This document shows, piece after piece, positions 59,457 through 64,000 of a stretch of 64,000 nt of DNA (the first letter of the stretch is position 1; each line of letters starts with the position of its first letter). Origin of the DNA: Laetiporus sulphureus 93-53 (lineage: Eukaryota > Basidiomycota > Agaricomycetes > Polyporales > Laetiporaceae); contig NW_024468516.1 in the NCBI RefSeq assembly GCF_001632365.1, forward strand, positions 652,177-716,176, written 5' to 3'. Below the pieces are notes generated by a model. The model was not told where the DNA came from. It worked only from the letters and a program-made list of their open reading frames with translations, and did no database searches. A program made the translations under genes and the position numbers.

Positions 59457-59878
59457 GTACAGAATACAGATCCGTCGCGCTTCGTTAGGCCTGGCTTCTT
59501 TTCTTTTTTCCTATAGTTTATTTTGGTCTCGGTCTCGTCTGCCGTGCATACACGGCCGCCTTCGGACGTGATGGTACAGAATACAGATCCATCATGCTTC
59601 GATAGGCCCAGTCTCGGTCTCTATTTCTTTTAGTCTTAGTCTCGATGTCCTCTCAGTCTCAGTCTCGTCTGCCGTGCATACACGGCCGCCTTCGGACGTG
59701 GTGGTACAGAATACAGATCCATCCACTCTTCGACAGGCCTGTTTTGGTTTCTCTCTTTACGCTTGCATAGGATACGGACAGGTACAGAAAATTGCGACGG
59801 GCCAGTAGTACAGAATACAGATCTCCCATGCCCCTAGCACCAAAATTCTGGCCAATGTAGTAGTACAGAATACAGATC
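59457..59878. repeat. Five copies of GTACAGAATACAGATC
   Basis: Exact or near-exact 16-mers at 59457, 59574, 59704, 59808 and 59863. The first three sit inside longer units (CGGACGTGATG before, CGATAGGCC-like after). A companion unit, CTCGTCTGCCGTGCATACAC, occurs twice (59536 and 59667). Spacing is irregular (117, 130, 104, 55). The open frame across 59043-59516 is low complexity and I do not call it. Confidence 0.8.
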
Positions 59879-61450
59879 TGCTATATACCAGGACTCACAA
59901 AAATTGTCTTGTTGATGAAGGAGAGCATGGAAAATTGAAGGTACCAACCGGCTAGAAAGAAAGCTGACGTGAATGCATGAGGAATTGCGTGAAAACGAGG
60001 TGCTTTGCTGAGCAAGGAACTTGTCTGCACCGCAAAATATATTGTGCCGAGCGTTAGCGGTGCACATGTGCACCGAGCGCCCTGCAAAAAAAACTATTTT
60101 CAGCGTTCTGTTAGTAACGTAATTAGTAATTACACAGAGATGGCTGTCCTCAAAGGCGCGGATTGCGGTTCAACGAAACCACAACCATGGCCGCAGAGGG
60201 GAACGCCAGAGCATGAAACATGTGGCTTCACATTCCCAAGGACGCTCTAGACTACAACAAAGTCATCTGGCGGAGGTCCAGAATGCATATGAAGAAGCAC
60301 TCTACGGACTCACAAGATCCGGCCGTTGTTGACCAATTTCGCTTTGAACATTCTTGGTGGCTCTGCCGTTGCATTGGACAGGGGGCCTCCGTACATACTC
60401 CGTAGTGCGGCGGTTGAAGAAAAAAACCGTTTTCCGATGACTAACCGGGGGCTACAAGTGCAGAAACTAATAGCAGTTTGAGGCGTAGGGCTCGCTGTTC
60501 ACCGACGTTGCTGTTCACCGACGTTGTGCTGTGCAATGACTGTTGTAAAATGCCGATCCGATTCACGGGCGGTTCGATCGCGATTGCAGTGCAATAGATC
60601 TAGAAGTTCGGAAGATCACCTAGAAAGGGCAAGTTCGCGAAGCATAGCGCATGGGCTAGGAACCATTAGGAAGCGAAGCGCTACCCGTCGACGCACGGAC
60701 CACCGTCTTTCTTGTCCTCCGTCTTCGTCGGCTCGTTGACGCTTGGCTCGACCCGCTCGCATATCTATCGCCTCCTCAACGTTTACCATCAAGCTTAACC
60801 ATACCGTCGGCGCGTCAACCTGGATGACTCAGCAAATGTCAGCGCCATCAATGCGTCTGACGATGTGTGTGCCATACCTGTGCCTTGAATGCAGTGCTTT
60901 CAACCCGGCGCCGCCGGGCGTCCGACAACATGTCTCGATGTAACGCTGACGCCCCCGAGCTCATCATTCTCAAACAGTTTGGAGAGACTTTCGACGTGGC
61001 CGCCGTCAAATGCGCTCACTACACGTCAAGGGCCTTCGGCCACCTTCGATATCTTCACTTCACATCGGCTCTGCGTTTGCAGAGGTCCAGAACGGTTAAC
61101 CGCTCAGCAAAGACTCATCTCCAAGAGCATCACGCCGGGTTTTCAGCGCGGTGCACGCACAGCACTCACTGAAACCATGATGCGACACTACGCGACATTT
61201 TCGTCTCCATGCTCGTCGCGGGCGGATCATGGCATTCGAGTCAACCTGTATCATGGCTCCCCTTCAGGCTCTTTTATACACCCGCGCGATGGTCCGGTAT
61301 CCAGCTATAAAGACGATCGACGGCTTGTCCAGTTTTTTTTCAACTCGTCATAGATAGACTTTGAGTCATCCTATCTTTCGGTCACTGTCTCCGCCAGCAC
61401 CATAGAGGGCACATCTACCATTCTTGTTCTCTCCCGTGCAGATCACAGCC
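59879..61450. other. 1.6 kb without a recognised gene
   Basis: One 16-bp direct repeat, GCTGTTCACCGACGTT, twice at 60494-60525. Frames around 60500-61350 are short and unconserved. The right end holds the aminotransferase promoter. Confidence 0.5.
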
Positions 61451-63063
61451 ATGTCGTGCAGCGCAGAGGTCGACTTGTCCCATCATCTATCTGCAGAGGC
61501 CCGTGCCCGCAAGCCAAATCCCATGAAGGAGATCTGGAAGCTCACGAAGCGGAGAGAAAACATGATATCCTTAGCAAACGGTGCGCATATATCGACCTCA
61601 TTGAGTTCACTGGATCCTGACTAGCTGCCCGGACTATTTTAGGTGACCCACACTCCTCGCTGTATCCCATCTCACAGATTCAGTTCGAGGTCGCCTCTGT
61701 CGACCCAGACTGTGATCCCGTCTCGACTTGGCGCACTGCCGGTCCCTCTGCGCCCTCGCAAGTCCTCACTTCCACCCGCGAGCCCTCGTCGTCATGCACG
61801 CTCCCCGTCCGCACCGCCCTGCAATATACCACCGGCGCCGGCCTGCCTGATGCACAGGCCGCAGTCACCGCGCTCACACGCATGTACCACCAGCCTCCCA
61901 CGCACCCCGACACCGGCAACGAAGTTGAGCGGGTCGCGACACTCACGCTTGGAAACGGAGATGCAGTGACGAAGCTCTTCCGCGTGTTGGGCGAGCCAGG
62001 GGACCATTTCCTCGCGGATGAGTTCACCTTCAGTTCGTTGGCGGGCGCATGTGTTCCTCAGGGCGTTCGTTGGGTACCGCTGAGGATTGATGACGGCGGA
62101 TTAATTCCAGAAGATCTGGACAGGACTATGAGTGAGTGGGATGAGAGGAGGGGAAGGAAGCCGCACGTGCTGTACATCGTGCCCTGCGGTCAAAACCCCA
62201 CCGGCTCGACGCTCACAGTGGAGAGGCGGAAGAGGATTTACAAGCTCGCCCAGAAGCACGACCTTATTATTGTTGAGGATGGTATGTCGCGATAACATCC
62301 ATCGTGCTACCCAACCTAACGTCACCCAGACCCTTACTACTTCCTGCAATACAGCACCTCAGATTCCTCCGAGCCTACTCTCGTGCCTTCCTTCCTCTCT
62401 TTCGACGTCGACGGGCGCGTGATGCGCGTCGATTCCTTCTCCAAGATCCTCGCGCCGGGCATGCGCCTTGGATGGATCACGTCCTCGCCCTTCTTCCACC
62501 GACACCTGGTCATCCTCACCGACTCGAGCACACAGCACCCGCACGCGTTCGGCCAGATGTTCATTACGGAGCTGCTCGGCCCGCACGGGTGGACACTCGA
62601 CGGGTTCGGGCGCTGGCTGAGCTCGCTCCGCGCGGAGTATCAGCGCCGGCGCGATTTCTTCCTAGAGCTATTCGAGCGGGAGGTCGTGCGCGTTGCACCG
62701 GGGCTCGCGACGCCCGGGCGGCCGCAAGCGGGCATGTTCGTCTGGACGCGCATCAATCTCGAGCGTCATCCGCGCTATCGAGTATCGGGGACGAGCAAGC
62801 GCGGCGTGCCGAGGACGAACTGCAAAGAGCTGATGGAGGAGCTGTTCGAGCGCTGTCTTGATGGCGGGCTCGTGGTCATGCCCGCGTCGGTGTTCGCGCT
62901 GCCCTGCGACCCGCAGGTGAACCACCTCGAGGACCCGATCGAGGACCGCATGAACTACTTCCGGCTGACGTTTGCGGGAACCGAGGAGGCGATGCAGCAG
63001 GGATTGGAGATTTTGGGGCGGACGCTGAAGGAGTTTTTCGCGGACGAGCCTGCTAAGGCTTAG
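61451..63063 (+). CDS. ARO8: Aromatic amino acid / 2-aminoadipate aminotransferase
   Basis: PLP-dependent class I aminotransferase. Exon 1 (61451 on) reads MSCSAEVDLSHHLSAEARAR, EIWKLTKRRENMISLANG. After an intron near 61581-61642: DPHSSLYPISQIQFEVASVD, LQYTTGAGLPDAQAAV, LTLGNGDAVTKLFRVLGEPG, DHFLADEFTFSSLAGACVPQ, VLYIVPCGQNPTGSTLTVER (NPTG), IIVEDDPYYFLQYS (Asp that holds the pyridine N), RVMRVDSFSKILAPGMRLGW (PLP lysine in SFSK), and a C-terminal domain with PQAGMFVWTRI and YFRLTFAG (carboxylate-binding Arg). The order matches fungal Aro8/Aro9 and KAT-like enzymes. Two or three introns; the intron near 62281-62330 restores EDDPYYFLQY. An acidic insert around DERRGRKPHV is typical. Confidence 0.93.
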
Positions 63064-63346
63064 AAAATTGGAGCGAGGACTGGACGTGGTACATGAATGG
63101 CTGGACACCCCGCAAAACATTTAGAGCGCACATCTACTTATTATTGCATACTCATTTATTTTGCTAGTGTCGTTCCGTAAACCCATAGAGGAAGGTCCGC
63201 ATACTAGAATACAGTAGCGAAGTAGTATATAAAGAAGCATCCGATGCGTTGAATTCAAGCGAGAGAGACGGCAATGCCAAGCAAAGATCTTCACGAGTGC
63301 AGATACGCATATATACCGTCCACATGAGTCATGGAGTCGGAAGAAG

Positions 63347-63553
63347 CTACGAATGGAATGCCTGGTCCAGCTCGCGGAGCTCCTCCTCAAGCGCATTGAG
63401 CTTCCCAAGAGATACCGCTTCCTGTATGAGTAACCGCAATCTGTGCAGGTCTTTGGTATGTTGTGAGCAGGCGGCATCGTCTTCTTTCAAGGCGTTGATA
63501 CGCTGCTCTCGAAGGGCGTCAGCCCGTGTGACTTTGTCGAACATGTATACCAT
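63347..63553 (-). CDS. Small coiled-coil protein, C-terminal exon
   Basis: MVYMFDKVTRADALREQRIN, then ALKEDDAACSQHTKDLHRLR, and ALEEELRELDQAFHS-stop: a single amphipathic coiled coil. The preceding bases AQKLK are in frame behind an acceptor (TTTATAG near 63575), so a 5' exon probably exists upstream (perhaps MSGGHGQAQHRK from 63687). The phase of that join needs a GC donor to fit. Unknown; perhaps a subunit of a multiprotein complex. Confidence 0.5.
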   Translation of the reverse strand: MVYMFDKVTRADALREQRINALKEDDAACSQHTKDLHRLRLLIQEAVSLGKLNALEEELRELDQAFHS

Positions 63554-63690
63554 CTTGAGTTTCTGAGCCTATAAACATATGGATGAGTATGCGATAAGAT
63601 GGTGGGAATAGAGTTGCATGCCTTGCACGCACGCAGCAAGGGAACACGTTTGCGATGCTGCGCCTGCCCATGACCACCACTCATCAGAAA

Positions 63691-63931
63691 TTAGAGTCGC
63701 TTATCAGCATTGGTACCCACGGGCGTCTCTTGTACTCTCTTCAGCAACTCATCAGACTGATTGTTGAGCTTCTGCGGGTTTTCGTGCGTAAATGAGCGTA
63801 GAGATGGGACTCTTCAGAGAACCTACAGCCAGGATGGCAGTGTCATGCTGACGTGCAGCGACGGACTCTCCCATCAGTGCATTCAGCGAGACCAGGATTT
63901 TGCTGATGTCCTGTTTGGCCTCGAGTTCCAT
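63691..63931 (-). CDS. Small coiled-coil protein near right edge
   Basis: MELEAKQDISKILVSLNALM from 63931, then GESVAARQHDTAILA, a 55-nt intron (63826-63772), KLNNQSDELLKRVQETPVGT and NADKRL-stop. About 60 residues, helical. The bases upstream contain an acceptor-like CCATAG, so a further 5' exon may lie at the very edge or outside. Not a family I can name. Confidence 0.45.
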
Positions 63932-64000
63932 CTTGGAAGAAAGGCTATGGTGAGACCGAGGAGCGTGAATTAATGCTGGCAAGCACGTACTGTCATCGCA

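Noticed and set aside
59043..59516. 157-codon frame MSSKIPLSSAALPYPPS
   Set aside because: Low-complexity pyrimidine-rich repeats; translation shows no domain.

Overview
This is a eukaryotic nuclear window, almost certainly from a filamentous basidiomycete (Agaricomycetes). Genes are dense, lie on both strands, and are split by many short introns (mostly 50-65 nt, GT-AG, with CTGAC/CTAAC-like branch sites). There is no operon structure. A DUF6593-type protein, GluRS, PMT2, METTL16, FDH and several orphan families fit that group. A polypore-like species is my inference. Splice positions were read by eye from frame continuity and splice motifs; most are firm where a conserved protein is restored.

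Layout. 1-2706: O-mannosyltransferase PMT2 (minus, runs off the left edge). 2.65-5.0 kb: a nested inverted repeat, then a huge, nearly perfect palindrome with 865-bp arms. 5.0-6.8 kb: a frame-broken unknown gene. 7.3-11.5 kb: fibrillarin, proteasome subunit Rpn8, cytochrome oxidase subunit IV (COX5). 12.5-14.6 kb: two tandem CCHC zinc-knuckle genes; the left copy appears to have captured a duplicated COX5 promoter plus mitochondrial presequence. 15.6-23 kb: ATP synthase epsilon, a Rab GTPase, a dual-specificity phosphatase, eIF4A and SF3B2 (the last two divergent). 23.5-28.2 kb: 2-isopropylmalate synthase with an apparently duplicated C-terminal module, flanked by two paralogous small Cys/His proteins. 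28.5-37.7 kb: a metallophosphoesterase, METTL16-type RNA methyltransferase, GluRS (divergent pair), and an unknown 700-residue-class protein. 37.7-40.2 kb: gene-poor. 40.2-49.5 kb: formate dehydrogenase, a deleted relic of the unknown gene, a SAP-repeat protein kinase, and an AMP-binding ligase with a peroxisomal signal. 50.5-57.8 kb: a DUF6593 protein and a very large membrane/coiled-coil repeat protein built partly from microexons. 57.8-59.9 kb: tandem hairpin modules with splice-like borders and a second dispersed short repeat. 61.4 kb to the end: an aromatic-type aminotransferase and two small coiled-coil genes.

Most genes are housekeeping: ribosome and snoRNP biogenesis, splicing, translation, the proteasome, respiration and leucine synthesis. 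They are interleaved with lineage-specific or decaying genes. The most unusual parts are the palindrome, the COX5-presequence/zinc-knuckle chimera, the microexon and GC-AG intron run, and the hairpin-module array after 57.8 kb.
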